Source: Paenibacillus artemisiicola
Lineage (GTDB): Bacteria > Bacillota > Bacilli > Paenibacillales > Paenibacillaceae
Reading direction: 5' to 3'
Assembly: GCF_017652985.1 (NCBI RefSeq)
Contig: NZ_JAGGDJ010000002.1
Location: 1 to 64,000 of the forward strand
Length of the DNA stretch: 64,000 nucleotides
Part shown: piece by piece, positions 26,781 through 34,927 of the stretch
Numbering within the stretch: position 1 is the first letter of the stretch
Layout of the letters: each line of letters starts with the position of its first letter
Program-made: the position numbers and the translations under genes
Notes under the pieces: generated by a model
Told to the model about the DNA's origin: nothing
Seen by the model: the letters and a program-made list of their open reading frames with translations, nothing else
Database searches by the model: none

Positions 26781-28859
26781 ATGAAGAGCGAACAAACGCG
26801 GATCGCGGCGGCGATCGGGGAGACGGCGCTGACGATCGACAACGGCGCGCTGACGCTGACCGTGGACTTGGCTGCGGGGACGTACGGCGCCGTCTGGCGC
26901 GAGGGGGCGTCGCTGGCCGGCGCGGCGGCGGCGTACCGGCTGGGGGACCGGCTGCTGAGCACGGAGAAGGATTACCGGATGCGCGCGGTCGTCGGCGGGA
27001 CGGTCCGGGATGTCGAAGACGCGCTGGGACGCGGCGTGCGGGCGACCGTCCGGCACGAGGCGGCGGGCTTGCCGGCCGTAAGACAGCAGTTCACGGTATA
27101 CGAAACGCAGCCGTGCTTCGTCGCGTCGTTCGAGCTCGAAGCGGAGGGCGGCGGGGAAGTGGCGTCCAACTGCTTGGCGCCGCTGCTCGCGAGCTCCATG
27201 GACGGCGCATTGCGCGTTGGGCCGGCAGGCGAAGGGGAAGCGCTCGCGGCGCTGCGCGTGCCGTTCGACAACGACAAGTGGGTCCGCTACGAAGCGGTCG
27301 CGCTGCCCGGCGCCGCGGCGAGCTACGAGGCGACGGCCGTATACGAGCCGGCGTCCCGCCGGGGCGTCGTGCTCGGCTCGATCCGCCACGACGCGTGGAA
27401 AACGGGGCTGACGCTCTCGAGCGGCAGCGCGGCGGCCGTCGAGTCGATCGCCGTCTTCGGCGGCGCCGCCGACGAGCTGACGCGCGACAGCGTTCCGCAC
27501 GGCGCGCTGTCGGGCCGGTCGATCGCTTCGCCGGACATCTGGATCGGCGCCTATGCCGATTACCGGCGCGGCCTCGAGGCGTTCGGCCGGGCGAACGCGG
27601 CGATCGCCCCGGCGCTGCCTTGGGCGCACGGCGTGCCGTTCGGCTGGAACAGCTGGTCCGCGGCGGCCGACAAGCTGGACTACGACCTGTACGCGTCGAC
27701 CTCGGATTTTCTGCGCGGGATGCAGGATCGGGGTTATCATAACGACGGCGTCGTCTATCTCAACTTCGACTCGTTCTGGACGAACTTGACGCCGGAGGAG
27801 CTGGAGCGGGCGGTCGCCCATGTCAAGGGCAACGGCCAGAAGGCGGGCATTTATTGGACGCCTTTTGCCTTCTGGGGCAAGGAGGCCGGTCGCGTCGTCG
27901 AAGGCACCGACGGCCGCCATACCTACGACGAGCTGCTGCTGCGCGACCGCGAAGGACGGCTGCTGCCGGATCTCGACGGCGGGCTCGCGATCGACCCGAC
28001 GCATCCCGGCAACCTGCAGCGCACGGCCTATCATTTGAACCGGTTCGTCGAGTGGGGCTTCGAATACGTGAAGCTCGATTTTCTCGGACACGGGGCGCTG
28101 GAGGGGCGGCATTACGACGCGTCCGTGCAGACGGGCATTCAGGCGTACCGTGTCGGCATGGATTATATCCGCGCGCTGCTCGATCCCGCGCGCATCGGCC
28201 GGCCGTTCCATATCAACCTGTCGATCGCGCCGCTCTTCCCGTCGGAATACGGGCACAGCCGGCGCATCTCCTGCGACGCGTTCGGCCTGCTGACGGACAC
28301 GGAATACATGCTGAACGCGCTGACCGGCGCCTGGTGGGCGAACGACGCGCTGTACCGGTTCAACGATCCCGACCACACGGTGCTGTACAAGAGCTTCAAC
28401 CAGGATCCGACGGCACCCCAGGAAGGGCGCAGCCGGCTGAACGCGTCGGTCGTCAGCGGCACGGTGCTCCTCTTGGGCGACGATTTCCGCAAGCCCGAGG
28501 CGCGCGAACGGGCGGCCGCGTGGCTGCCGAACGCGGAGGTGCTGGCGGTTGCCCGGCTCGGGCGGACCTTCGTGCCCGTGGACAGTCATTCGGGCTCCGG
28601 CGCGGCAGACGCGTTCATGCTGGAGTCGGAGGAAGAGGACGGAACGCGCGTCGTGCTGCTCGCGGTATTCAACTTCGACAAGTCGGCGCCGGCGACGAAA
28701 ACGATCCCGCTCGGCCGCGTCGTTCCGGACGGCGACGCCGCCGGGTGGCAGGTCAAGGAGCTGTGGTCGGGCGCCGTCTCCGAAGCGCGCGGCGAGCTGC
28801 GCGTGCCGCTCGAGGCCGCGGAATCGGTCTTGCTGAAGCTGACGGCTCAGCGATCATAG
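26781..28859 (+). CDS. Cytoplasmic clan GH-D glycoside hydrolase (alpha-galactosidase-like)
   Basis: A 692-residue enzyme without a signal peptide, paralogous to the catalytic part of the secreted enzyme at 15.7 kb. It has an N-terminal beta-rich domain, GWNSWSAA near residue 288, VKLDFLGHG with the candidate nucleophile Asp near 433, RRISCDAFG with the candidate acid/base Asp near 499, and a C-terminal beta domain. ATG 26781 follows GGAGG. As the last gene of the importer operon it most likely hydrolyses the imported oligosaccharide. The alpha-galactosidase label comes from GH27/GH36-type motifs only; other alpha-linked substrates are possible. Confidence 0.82.
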   Translation: MKSEQTRIAAAIGETALTIDNGALTLTVDLAAGTYGAVWREGASLAGAAAAYRLGDRLLSTEKDYRMRAVVGGTVRDVEDALGRGVRATVRHEAAGLPAVRQQFTVYETQPCFVASFELEAEGGGEVASNCLAPLLASSMDGALRVGPAGEGEALAALRVPFDNDKWVRYEAVALPGAAASYEATAVYEPASRRGVVLGSIRHDAWKTGLTLSSGSAAAVESIAVFGGAADELTRDSVPHGALSGRSIASPDIWIGAYADYRRGLEAFGRANAAIAPALPWAHGVPFGWNSWSAAADKLDYDLYASTSDFLRGMQDRGYHNDGVVYLNFDSFWTNLTPEELERAVAHVKGNGQKAGIYWTPFAFWGKEAGRVVEGTDGRHTYDELLLRDREGRLLPDLDGGLAIDPTHPGNLQRTAYHLNRFVEWGFEYVKLDFLGHGALEGRHYDASVQTGIQAYRVGMDYIRALLDPARIGRPFHINLSIAPLFPSEYGHSRRISCDAFGLLTDTEYMLNALTGAWWANDALYRFNDPDHTVLYKSFNQDPTAPQEGRSRLNASVVSGTVLLLGDDFRKPEARERAAAWLPNAEVLAVARLGRTFVPVDSHSGSGAADAFMLESEEEDGTRVVLLAVFNFDKSAPATKTIPLGRVVPDGDAAGWQVKELWSGAVSEARGELRVPLEAAESVLLKLTAQRS

Positions 28860-29164
28860 GCAACTGGCCGGCGGCGCGCCGAACGGGGAGGTTTTCTCGT
28901 TAGGCGGTCGCCGGTTTTGTTTGTTCATGCGGCGCTTGCTTCGGAGGCTTTCGGCACGGCGCACGGATGTACGGATAGACGGAAGTTCGCGATTCGGGGC
29001 GGCTCGCGGGGCGAATCTATCCTTCGCGCTCGCATATTCTTCGGGCCGGGCGGCCCGGCGGTTTCTCCCGCCGCGGATTGGCGCTATAATGGGAGGTACC
29101 TGATGCGGGCCGGCTGGACAAGCCGGCTTCCTCACGCATGCTTGCGCAAGGAGTAGATGCCGAC
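28860..29164. other. Intergenic region after the glycosidase operon
   Basis: No gene is supported. It contains a TATAAT box at 29085-29090 (with no clear -35) that probably starts the transcript of the VTT-domain gene, and AAGGAG at 29148-29153. No clear intrinsic terminator for the glycosidase operon was found. Confidence 0.45.
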
Positions 29165-29827
29165 ATGGAACGATCCCCCAACGGAGTCGCGACCGCCTGG
29201 AAGCGCTGGCTGCCTATTCCGGCTTATCTCGCGCTGCTGGCGGCCGTATGGGCGAACCGAGCGGCGCTGCTCGCTTGGATGCAGTCCGGCGACGCCTCGC
29301 CGGCGCTCATGCTGCTGCTCGTGACGGGCCTCGCGTTCGTGCCCGTGATCCCGTTCAGCGTCGTCATCGGCACGATGGGATTTTTGTACGGCGCGCTTCC
29401 CGGGGCGCTGATCAGCCTGACCGGCGCCTGGCTGGCCGCCTTGGTCATGTACGGCCTGTTCCGGTACGCGCTGCACGGCCGGGCGCGGCGGCTGCTCGGC
29501 AAGCATCGCGCGACGGAGCGGTGGACGGCGCTCGTCGAGCGCTACCCGTTTCGCTCGATCGTCGCGGCGCGGCTGCTGCCGGTCGTCCCTCAGCAGGCGG
29601 TGAACGTGTACGCCGCCGCCCTGCCGATCCCCTTCGCCGTCTATGCCGGAGCGTCGCTGCTCGGGAAAATGCCGGCGATGCTCGTCTTCGCCTTCATCGG
29701 CGGACAGCTCGCGGGAGACCGGAAATCGCTGATCGCGGCCGTCTGCGTCTATGCGGCGTTTTTGCTCGCGGTCTATGCCGGCAACCGCATTTGGGCCCGA
29801 TTGGGGACGCGAGGCGGGGGCGATTGA
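29165..29827 (+). CDS. TVP38/TMEM64 (VTT domain) membrane protein
   Basis: A 220-residue membrane protein with about five hydrophobic segments. The core has FVPVIPFSVVIGTMGFLYG, then a Gly-rich re-entrant-like region (LPGALISLTGAWLA), then VAARLLPVVPQQAVNVYAA, matching the VTT/DedA-related family, which is thought to act in lipid or membrane homeostasis. ATG 29165 is chosen because AAGGAG lies 11 bases before it; ATG 29138 has no ribosome binding site. Confidence 0.85.
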   Translation: MERSPNGVATAWKRWLPIPAYLALLAAVWANRAALLAWMQSGDASPALMLLLVTGLAFVPVIPFSVVIGTMGFLYGALPGALISLTGAWLAALVMYGLFRYALHGRARRLLGKHRATERWTALVERYPFRSIVAARLLPVVPQQAVNVYAAALPIPFAVYAGASLLGKMPAMLVFAFIGGQLAGDRKSLIAAVCVYAAFLLAVYAGNRIWARLGTRGGGD

Positions 29828-29860
29828 GCCGAACGGGCGCGATTCATGGATGAAAAAGGA

Positions 29861-29900
29861 AGGCGCGGGTTGTCAATTTTGGACAATTCGGCCTTTTTTT
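29861..29900 (+). terminator. Possible terminator after the VTT-domain gene
   Basis: GGTTGTC and GACAATTCGGCC can pair imperfectly (TTGTC/GACAA core) and are followed by seven T. The stem is weak. Confidence 0.45.
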
Positions 29901-29961
29901 GTTTTCCAATATTTAGAATGCCGTTATAATAGGAGGGGACGCGCAAAGCGAGGTGAACGCG

Positions 29962-30261
29962 ATGAAACGCATGCTGATGGGCGGCTTCCTGCTGATCGGG
30001 GGCATTCTGTTGTACGTCGGGACCGCTATTGCGGCGGCCGTCTACGCTTCGAACATGACGTTCCGGGAGCCGTCGGACGGGCGGTTCAAGGCCGCGCTGC
30101 GCGAGACGGGCGGCGCCTGGGCGCACGGGCTGGCGATCGGTCTCGCGGTGATCGGATTGGCTATCCTCGTGTATGAAAGTCGTTTTTTTATAGGGATCAT
30201 TCGGCGCTATTCCGACGTAGTTAAAGAAAGAAGCGCCGAATTCGACCGGAAGTACAAATGA
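29962..30261 (+). CDS. Small two-helix membrane protein, unknown
   Basis: A 99-residue protein with one hydrophobic segment at residues 5-30 (GGFLLIGGILLYVGTAIAAA) and another at about 54-72, ending in a charged tail rich in Arg, Glu and Lys. No family was recognised. ATG 29962 lies 8 bases after GAGG; GTG 29953 is a less likely start. A TATAAT box at 29925-29930 may be its promoter. Confidence 0.6.
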   Translation: MKRMLMGGFLLIGGILLYVGTAIAAAVYASNMTFREPSDGRFKAALRETGGAWAHGLAIGLAVIGLAILVYESRFFIGIIRRYSDVVKERSAEFDRKYK

Positions 30262-30364
30262 GCCGGTTTGGCAGGAAGCGGGCAGGTGAACGGCGGATGA
30301 GGCGGATCGCGAAAGGTTCTTTTGCCGCTGTCGCCGGATTTGATAAACGAAACGGGGGTATGAC

Positions 30365-30589
30365 ATGATGGAAACCAAACCCGCCAGATTGCCGGGCAGT
30401 GACTTGCCGGCCGGCTTGTCGAAGCCGGCGCAGCGCGCGCTGGCGAATGCGGGCTTGACCGGCCTGGCGCAGGTGGCCAAGCTGTCCGCCGGCGAGTTTC
30501 AAGCCTTGCACGGCATTGGGCCGAAGGCGGTCGGTCTGATCCGCGAAGCGATGGCCGTTAAAGGCTTGAGGTTTAAGAACGAGGCATGA
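30365..30589 (+). CDS. Small helix-hairpin-helix / RNA polymerase alpha-CTD-like protein
   Basis: A 74-residue protein in which most of the sequence is one compact domain: LPAGLSKPAQRALANAG, LTGLAQVAKLSAGEFQALHG and IGPKAVGLIREAMAVKGL. The pattern with an LHGIGPKA loop is that of the helix-hairpin-helix fold found in the RNA polymerase alpha C-terminal domain and related DNA-binding proteins. It is likely to bind DNA, but the target is unknown. The ATG follows GGGGG by 6 bases. Confidence 0.65.
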   Translation: MMETKPARLPGSDLPAGLSKPAQRALANAGLTGLAQVAKLSAGEFQALHGIGPKAVGLIREAMAVKGLRFKNEA

Positions 30590-30608
30590 CCGTTTCGCGG
30601 ACAGACCG

Positions 30609-30796
30609 ATGCGGAAGACCGATCTCGACGCGATCGCCTCGTTTCCGCAATCCGCCGATGACCTGTTCGATTTCAGCCCGTGGTTTCAGTATTCGCTTTT
30701 TACCGGAAGCGCGGCTTCCTGCCGTTCGATCTGAAGACCGTACGGACAACGGACGAGCGCGCGGTGCTGACGTTTCATATGGGAATCGATCTCTGA
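30609..30796 (+). pseudogene. Remnant of a GNAT acetyltransferase gene (N- and C-terminal ends only)
   Basis: Frame 1 encodes MRKTDLDAIASFPQSADDLF and continues DFSPWFQYSLF, then is lost; the next frame encodes YRKRGFLPFDLKTV and ends TFHMGIDL before TGA. The first part looks like the start of a GNAT protein and the second like its usual end (FYRKRGF is a common GNAT C-terminal motif). The centre with the acetyl-CoA loop is missing. This looks like an internal deletion with a frame change near 30700. It could also be chance sequence. Confidence 0.45.
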
Positions 30797-30815
30797 CCGA
30801 GAAAGGAGCGAACGC

Positions 30816-31625
30816 ATGCGCCAATTGCCGGAACCGTTCGCGCAAGGCCGTACGGCCGAGGTGTACCCCTACGGCGAGTCCGCGGTGCTGAAGCTCTTCC
30901 GCCCCGGGATCCCGGTGCCGCTCATCGAAGACGAGTTCCGCGTCGGCAGGGGCGCGCGCGAAGCCGGCATCGCCACGCCGCTTCCGCTCGAGCGCCTGGC
31001 GATCGACGGGCGCCAAGGCATCGTTTTCGAGCGAATCGCCGGCGAAACGATGCTCGCCGCCATGCTCGCCCGGCCCGAACGCGCGGCCGGGTTGGTCCGC
31101 CAGATGGCCGACCTGCATGCCGCCGTCCACGAGCTGGATGCGCCTCCTGGGCTTCCGTCGCAGCGCGGGACGCTGCAGGCGCGGATCCGGGAAGCGCAGC
31201 GGCTGACGGAGGCGGAGAAGGAGGCGGCGCTGCGAAGGCTGGACGCGCTGCCGGACGCGGCGAAGCTGTGCCACGGCGACTTCCATCCCGACAATATCAT
31301 GATCGGGGATCGCGCCTGGATCATGGATTGGATGAACGGAGTAAGCGGACATCCGGCCTGCGACGCGGCGCGGACGATGCTGCTGCTGCGGTACGGCGCG
31401 CTTCCGCCCGGCATGCCGGAAGCGCTCGTCAGCACGGTCGACGCGCTGCGGCAAGGCTTGGTCAACGGTTATTTAACGCGATATCTGGAACGGACCGGCA
31501 TGCAGCTGCGGGAAGTGGAGTCTTGGATATTGCCGCTTGCGGCCGCGCGGTTGACGGAGCGGCCGCCCGAAGCGGAGCAGCAGACCTTCGTCCGGCTGGT
31601 CAAAGCGCAGATCGGCGCCGAGTAG
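30816..31625 (+). CDS. Aminoglycoside-phosphotransferase-fold kinase
   Basis: A 269-residue protein of the APH/choline kinase fold. It has an N-lobe beginning FAQGRTAEVYPYG, the catalytic loop CHGDFHPDNIMI near residues 151-162 (catalytic Asp in HGDFHPDN) and the metal-binding MDW near 170. These enzymes phosphorylate small molecules such as antibiotics, choline or sugars; the substrate cannot be read from sequence, and antibiotic resistance should not be assumed. GAAAGGAG precedes the ATG. Confidence 0.82.
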   Translation: MRQLPEPFAQGRTAEVYPYGESAVLKLFRPGIPVPLIEDEFRVGRGAREAGIATPLPLERLAIDGRQGIVFERIAGETMLAAMLARPERAAGLVRQMADLHAAVHELDAPPGLPSQRGTLQARIREAQRLTEAEKEAALRRLDALPDAAKLCHGDFHPDNIMIGDRAWIMDWMNGVSGHPACDAARTMLLLRYGALPPGMPEALVSTVDALRQGLVNGYLTRYLERTGMQLREVESWILPLAAARLTERPPEAEQQTFVRLVKAQIGAE

Positions 31626-31652
31626 CGCCTAGCCGAAGGAGGGCAGTGCGGC

Positions 31653-31814
31653 ATGTTGTTCAAGATCGTCGTCGTGGCGCTGCTGGCCGTCATCGTGCTT
31701 CAGCTCGCGGAGGTGCTTCATCGCCTGCCGCGCCGGAACGCGGCCAAGGAAGCGATGGAGCGGGACGGAATCGACGCGGAGCCGGCCGACAGACGACCGG
31801 AAGACGGTTCCTGA
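31653..31814 (+). CDS. Small single-helix membrane protein, 53 residues
   Basis: A short frame with a good ribosome binding site (GAAGGAGGG 10 bases before the ATG). The product starts MLFKIVVVALLAVIVLQLAE, one membrane segment, followed by a charged tail rich in Arg, Glu and Asp. No family is recognised. It lies 27 bases after the kinase gene and probably belongs to its transcript. Confidence 0.55.
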   Translation: MLFKIVVVALLAVIVLQLAEVLHRLPRRNAAKEAMERDGIDAEPADRRPEDGS

Positions 31815-31953
31815 CGTGCCCATGGCCGCGCATCCGGTCATCTGCCGGAAATTGTAACCCTTTTCAACATCATGCCGTCTAGGATAACGGCAGCGAAGCG
31901 CAGCGGCAACGCCGGTCAATCGTCGAGCGCGGGAGAGAAGGAGGTAGGTCAGC

Positions 31954-32247
31954 ATGGTTAAAGGAGCCGCTTTTCTGCTCGAACTGGCACGAATCGTCGT
32001 TTTGCTTTTCCTGACGCTCTTCCTGCTCGACGGGCTGGAACGAGCCGTTTTCGGGACGTTCGGCGAGCCCCGGCCGTCGTTATTGCGGGGCGTCGGCAAT
32101 TTCGCCCTGTTCGTCGTGCTGTATCGTAACGCGCTGCAGTTTAACGGCTGGTACAAGTCGGAACGCTCGCGCAGGCTGGGACGGGCTTGGACGATGGGCT
32201 TGATCCTTATGGCCTCGGGCGCGATCTTATCGTCGGCTTGGACGTGA
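31954..32247 (+). CDS. Small membrane protein, unknown
   Basis: A 97-residue protein with a long hydrophobic N-terminal segment (about 5-28), a middle segment NFALFVVLYRNALQFNGWYK and a C-terminal segment WTMGLILMASGAIL. No family was recognised. GAAGGAGG lies before the ATG. It precedes the Nudix gene, whose ribosome binding site begins 24 bases after this stop. Confidence 0.6.
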   Translation: MVKGAAFLLELARIVVLLFLTLFLLDGLERAVFGTFGEPRPSLLRGVGNFALFVVLYRNALQFNGWYKSERSRRLGRAWTMGLILMASGAILSSAWT

Positions 32248-32284
32248 TCGAGCGCGGGCCGACGGAAAAAAGGAGGAGAACGAG

Positions 32285-32836
32285 CTGGTCGCATGGAATG
32301 CCATTCAGTATCCGACCTTGTCCGGGACGGTCGATTGGGGACCGGTGACGGGACGCTTCGTGCGAGCCGACGATCCCGGGGACCTGTCGCTCGTCAGCAA
32401 CGTCAGCATCGTGCCGCATATCGGCGACCGCGTGGTCATGATTCGGCTGGATAACGGCCGTTGGGAGCTGCCCGGCGGCACGCTCGAGAAAGGCGAGCCG
32501 CATCGGGACGGTCTCCGGCGGGAATTGCGGGAGGAGCTGGGCGCGGAGCTCGTGTCCGATTATCAAGTATTCGGCTATTTCGATTGCATTTCGAGCGCGC
32601 CGGCGCCGTACCGGCCGTACATTCCGCATCCCCGGTTCCGCCGGCTTGTCGGGCACGGGGAGGTCGAGTTGGTCGGCATGCCGCTGAACCCTCCGGACGG
32701 CGAGCGGGTGGTCCTCGTGGAGCCGGTTCCGATCGACGAAGCGGTACGGCGTTTTCTGGACGGCGGCCGGCTGGAGCTGGCCGAGCTGTACCGGCTGGGC
32801 CATGCGCTGCGCAGGCTCGGCGGGTCCGGCGCCTGA
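32285..32836 (+). CDS. Nudix hydrolase (probable CTG start)
   Basis: A Nudix hydrolase, cleaving nucleoside diphosphates linked to other groups. The Nudix box is GGTLEKGEPHRDGLRRELRE then ELGAEL (about residues 62-87). The frame has no ATG, GTG or TTG before TTG 32318, which lacks a ribosome binding site. However, AAAAAGGAGGAG lies 8 bases before an in-frame CTG at 32285, giving LVAWNAIQYPTLSGTVDWGP. That start is therefore preferred. The substrate is unknown. Confidence 0.7.
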   Translation: MVAWNAIQYPTLSGTVDWGPVTGRFVRADDPGDLSLVSNVSIVPHIGDRVVMIRLDNGRWELPGGTLEKGEPHRDGLRRELREELGAELVSDYQVFGYFDCISSAPAPYRPYIPHPRFRRLVGHGEVELVGMPLNPPDGERVVLVEPVPIDEAVRRFLDGGRLELAELYRLGHALRRLGGSGA

Positions 32837-33020
32837 CTCGGACGATCGGCAGCGGTTTGCCCAAAGCGCGGTTCCCCGAAGTGCCGTTCGACCGCAGACC
32901 GCCGGGCCGTCTAACGGCTGCAAGCTTTCCGTCCGTCTAGCGTAACAAGTGTCATCATCGTTTTGGCGCAAAGCATCGGCGTTTCCTTATTTGACGTTCA
33001 TCCGCGAAAGGAGATTGACT

Positions 33021-33266
33021 ATGAAATTGCGTCTGCTGCTGAAAGGAATCGGCATTTCCGCCGTCATGCCGTGGTTTGTCTACTTTATCGCGTTGGGGCT
33101 GCAAGCCCGGATGCAAAGCCAGCAAAACGATTTTCAATATCACGACAGCTATTTCCTGGTGCTGAACGTCGGCTGGACGGGCTACGCGATCGGATTCGCC
33201 GTCTGCTTCGTGCTGCTGGCGATCGGCTACGTGCTGTTCGCAGCCGTCAAGAAGGTGAAATCATGA
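33021..33266 (+). CDS. Small two-helix membrane protein, unknown
   Basis: An 81-residue protein with hydrophobic segments at about 8-28 (GIGISAVMPWFVYFIALGL) and 50-74, separated by a polar stretch QSQQNDFQYHDSYF. No family recognised. AAAGGAG lies 7 bases before the ATG. Its stop overlaps the GrpB start (ATGA), so the two are translationally coupled. Confidence 0.65.
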   Translation: MKLRLLLKGIGISAVMPWFVYFIALGLQARMQSQQNDFQYHDSYFLVLNVGWTGYAIGFAVCFVLLAIGYVLFAAVKKVKS

Positions 33267-33808
33267 GGGAGTCCGTCGTCATCGTGCCGTTCGACGCGAA
33301 CTGGCGGTCGGAATTCGCCGACATCGGCGCCAACCTGAGACGCGCGCTCGCGGACCGTGCGGTTCGCATCGACCATATCGGATCGACGTCGATCGCCGGC
33401 TTGGATGCCAAACCGGTCATCGACGTGCAAGTTTCCGTCCGCGGGCTAACCGATCTCGAGGCGATTTCCGATGCGCTGACCGGCCTCGGGTACGTGCTGC
33501 GCGCCGATAATCCGGATTTGACGAAGCGGTATTACCGCGAGTCGGAGGGCATGCGCCGGACGCATATCCACGTTCGCGAGCACGGCAGTTTCTCGGAGCA
33601 GCTGTCGCTGCTGTTCCGCGATTACGTCCGCGCGCACGCGCACGAGGCGAAGCGGTACGCCGCGATCAAGCATTCGCTCGCCAAGTCGCATCGCCATGAG
33701 CGGGACCGTTATGTGGAGGAGAAGGAACCGTACATTTGGGACATGCTGCGCAGCGCGAGCAAATGGAGCCAGCAAACCGGATGGCGGCCGGGCGCTTCCG
33801 ATATGTAG
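33263..33808 (+). CDS. GrpB family protein (nucleotidyltransferase fold)
   Basis: A 181-residue protein of the GrpB/UPF0157 family, which adopts a nucleotidyltransferase fold. Signatures are the start VVIVPFDANWRSEF, HIGSTSIAGLDAKPVIDVQV (about residues 36-55) and HIHVREHGS, LLFRDYVRAH near the middle. The biochemical activity of most members is not established. The ATG overlaps the stop of the small membrane protein gene. Confidence 0.85.
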   Translation: MRESVVIVPFDANWRSEFADIGANLRRALADRAVRIDHIGSTSIAGLDAKPVIDVQVSVRGLTDLEAISDALTGLGYVLRADNPDLTKRYYRESEGMRRTHIHVREHGSFSEQLSLLFRDYVRAHAHEAKRYAAIKHSLAKSHRHERDRYVEEKEPYIWDMLRSASKWSQQTGWRPGASDM

Positions 33809-33827
33809 GCGGCCGAATCGGACAGCA

Positions 33828-33897
33828 GCCAAAGACAGAAGCCAAAGATAGAAGCAAAAGACAGAAGCCAAAGTCAGTCAGAATCCAAAGACAGAAG
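33828..33897. repeat. Degenerate 13-bp tandem repeat, about five copies
   Basis: Units related to GCCAAAGACAGAA occur at 33828-33840, 33841-33853 and 33854-33866, then more degenerate copies to 33897 (one with an extra five bases). The block is strongly purine-rich on the + strand and ends at the ribosome binding region of the TPR-GNAT gene. Confidence 0.75.
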
Positions 33898-33910
33898 GAT
33901 GTCATTACGC

Positions 33911-34927
33911 ATGAAGCAAACGAACTTGCAGCGCGCGATCGCGCTGCGCGAACGAGGCGAGCCGGAGGCGGCCAAGCGGCTCCTCGAGCAATTGGTCGAA
34001 GAGGAGCCCGACAACGCGGAAGCGTGGTACCAGCTGGCTTGGGTACACGACGTCATGGAGCTGGAACGGGAAGCGGTCCCGCACTACGAGCGGGCGCTTC
34101 GCTGCGGACTGGCGGGCGAAGACCGGGCGGGCGCCTTGCTCGGTTTGGGCAGCACGCTGCGGACGCTGGGACGGTACGAGCAGTCGCTGGATCTGTTCGA
34201 CGAAGCCGTCAGGGAGTATCCCGGCCGGCGGGAGTTTCAGACGTTCCGGGCGATGACGCTGCATAACCTGAACCGGCATGCCGAAGCGATGGCCATCTTA
34301 TTGAGCCAGCTTGCGGAGACGAGCGGGGATTCGGGCATCGCGGCGTACGGGAAGGCGATCGGCTTCTACGCGGACAAGCTGGACCGCATGTGGGGCGCAA
34401 GCCCGGAGGAAGCGGCGGGCACGCTGACCGTGCGGCCCGGCGTGCAGGAAGAGCTTCGTGAAGAAGAGAAACGAACCATGAACCTGCCGAAGCCCGAAGC
34501 GGCCGCATCGGCGGAAGAGAGCGGCTACGTCCGCGACCGGCTGATCGCGTATAACGCGAGCCGGCTGCCGGAAGCGTATCGCGACCGCTACGAAGAGATC
34601 AACCTGGTCCAGCGGGATGCGGACGGCCGAATCATCGGCGGCGTCTTGAGCGTCTATTGCTGGACCTGGCTCGAAGTCGACATTCTCTGGGTCGATGACG
34701 CCTATCGCGGCCGGGGCGCGGGTTCCGCGCTGCTGGAGGCGGCGGAACGCGAGGCGAGGAAGCGGGGCTGCGCGTTCGTGAAGCTGAATACGTTCTCGTT
34801 CCAGGCGCCGGCGTTTTACGCGAGACACGGCTATGCCGAGCTGGCCGTCATCGAGGATGCGCCGGCCGGACACCGGCATTATTATTTCATCAAGAAACTG
34901 CAGCATGAAGGGGATAACCGATCGTGA
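33911..34927 (+). CDS. TPR domain fused to a GNAT acetyltransferase
   Basis: A 338-residue two-domain protein. Residues 1-145 hold tetratricopeptide repeats (LQRAIALRERGEPEAAKRLL, EEPDNAEAWYQLAWVHD, and a third repeat ending in the 130s), which usually mediate protein contacts. After a Glu-rich linker (about 165-205) a GNAT domain follows: INLVQRDADGRIIGGVLSV, LWVDDAYRGRGAGSALLEAA (acetyl-CoA loop near residue 265) and FQAPAFYARHGY. Both domains are common as separate proteins. ATG 33911 is used; ATG 33899 abuts AGAAGG. The next gene overlaps its stop (GTGA). Confidence 0.82.
   Translation: MKQTNLQRAIALRERGEPEAAKRLLEQLVEEEPDNAEAWYQLAWVHDVMELEREAVPHYERALRCGLAGEDRAGALLGLGSTLRTLGRYEQSLDLFDEAVREYPGRREFQTFRAMTLHNLNRHAEAMAILLSQLAETSGDSGIAAYGKAIGFYADKLDRMWGASPEEAAGTLTVRPGVQEELREEEKRTMNLPKPEAAASAEESGYVRDRLIAYNASRLPEAYRDRYEEINLVQRDADGRIIGGVLSVYCWTWLEVDILWVDDAYRGRGAGSALLEAAEREARKRGCAFVKLNTFSFQAPAFYARHGYAELAVIEDAPAGHRHYYFIKKLQHEGDNRS

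Noticed and set aside
28860-28920. Terminator after the glycosidase operon
   Set aside because: CCGGCG and CGCCGG can pair only across a large loop and the T-rich tail is interrupted; support is too weak.
30816-31625. Aminoglycoside resistance gene
   Set aside because: Only the general kinase fold is visible; the sequence gives no specific similarity to known resistance enzymes, so it is reported as a kinase of unknown substrate.
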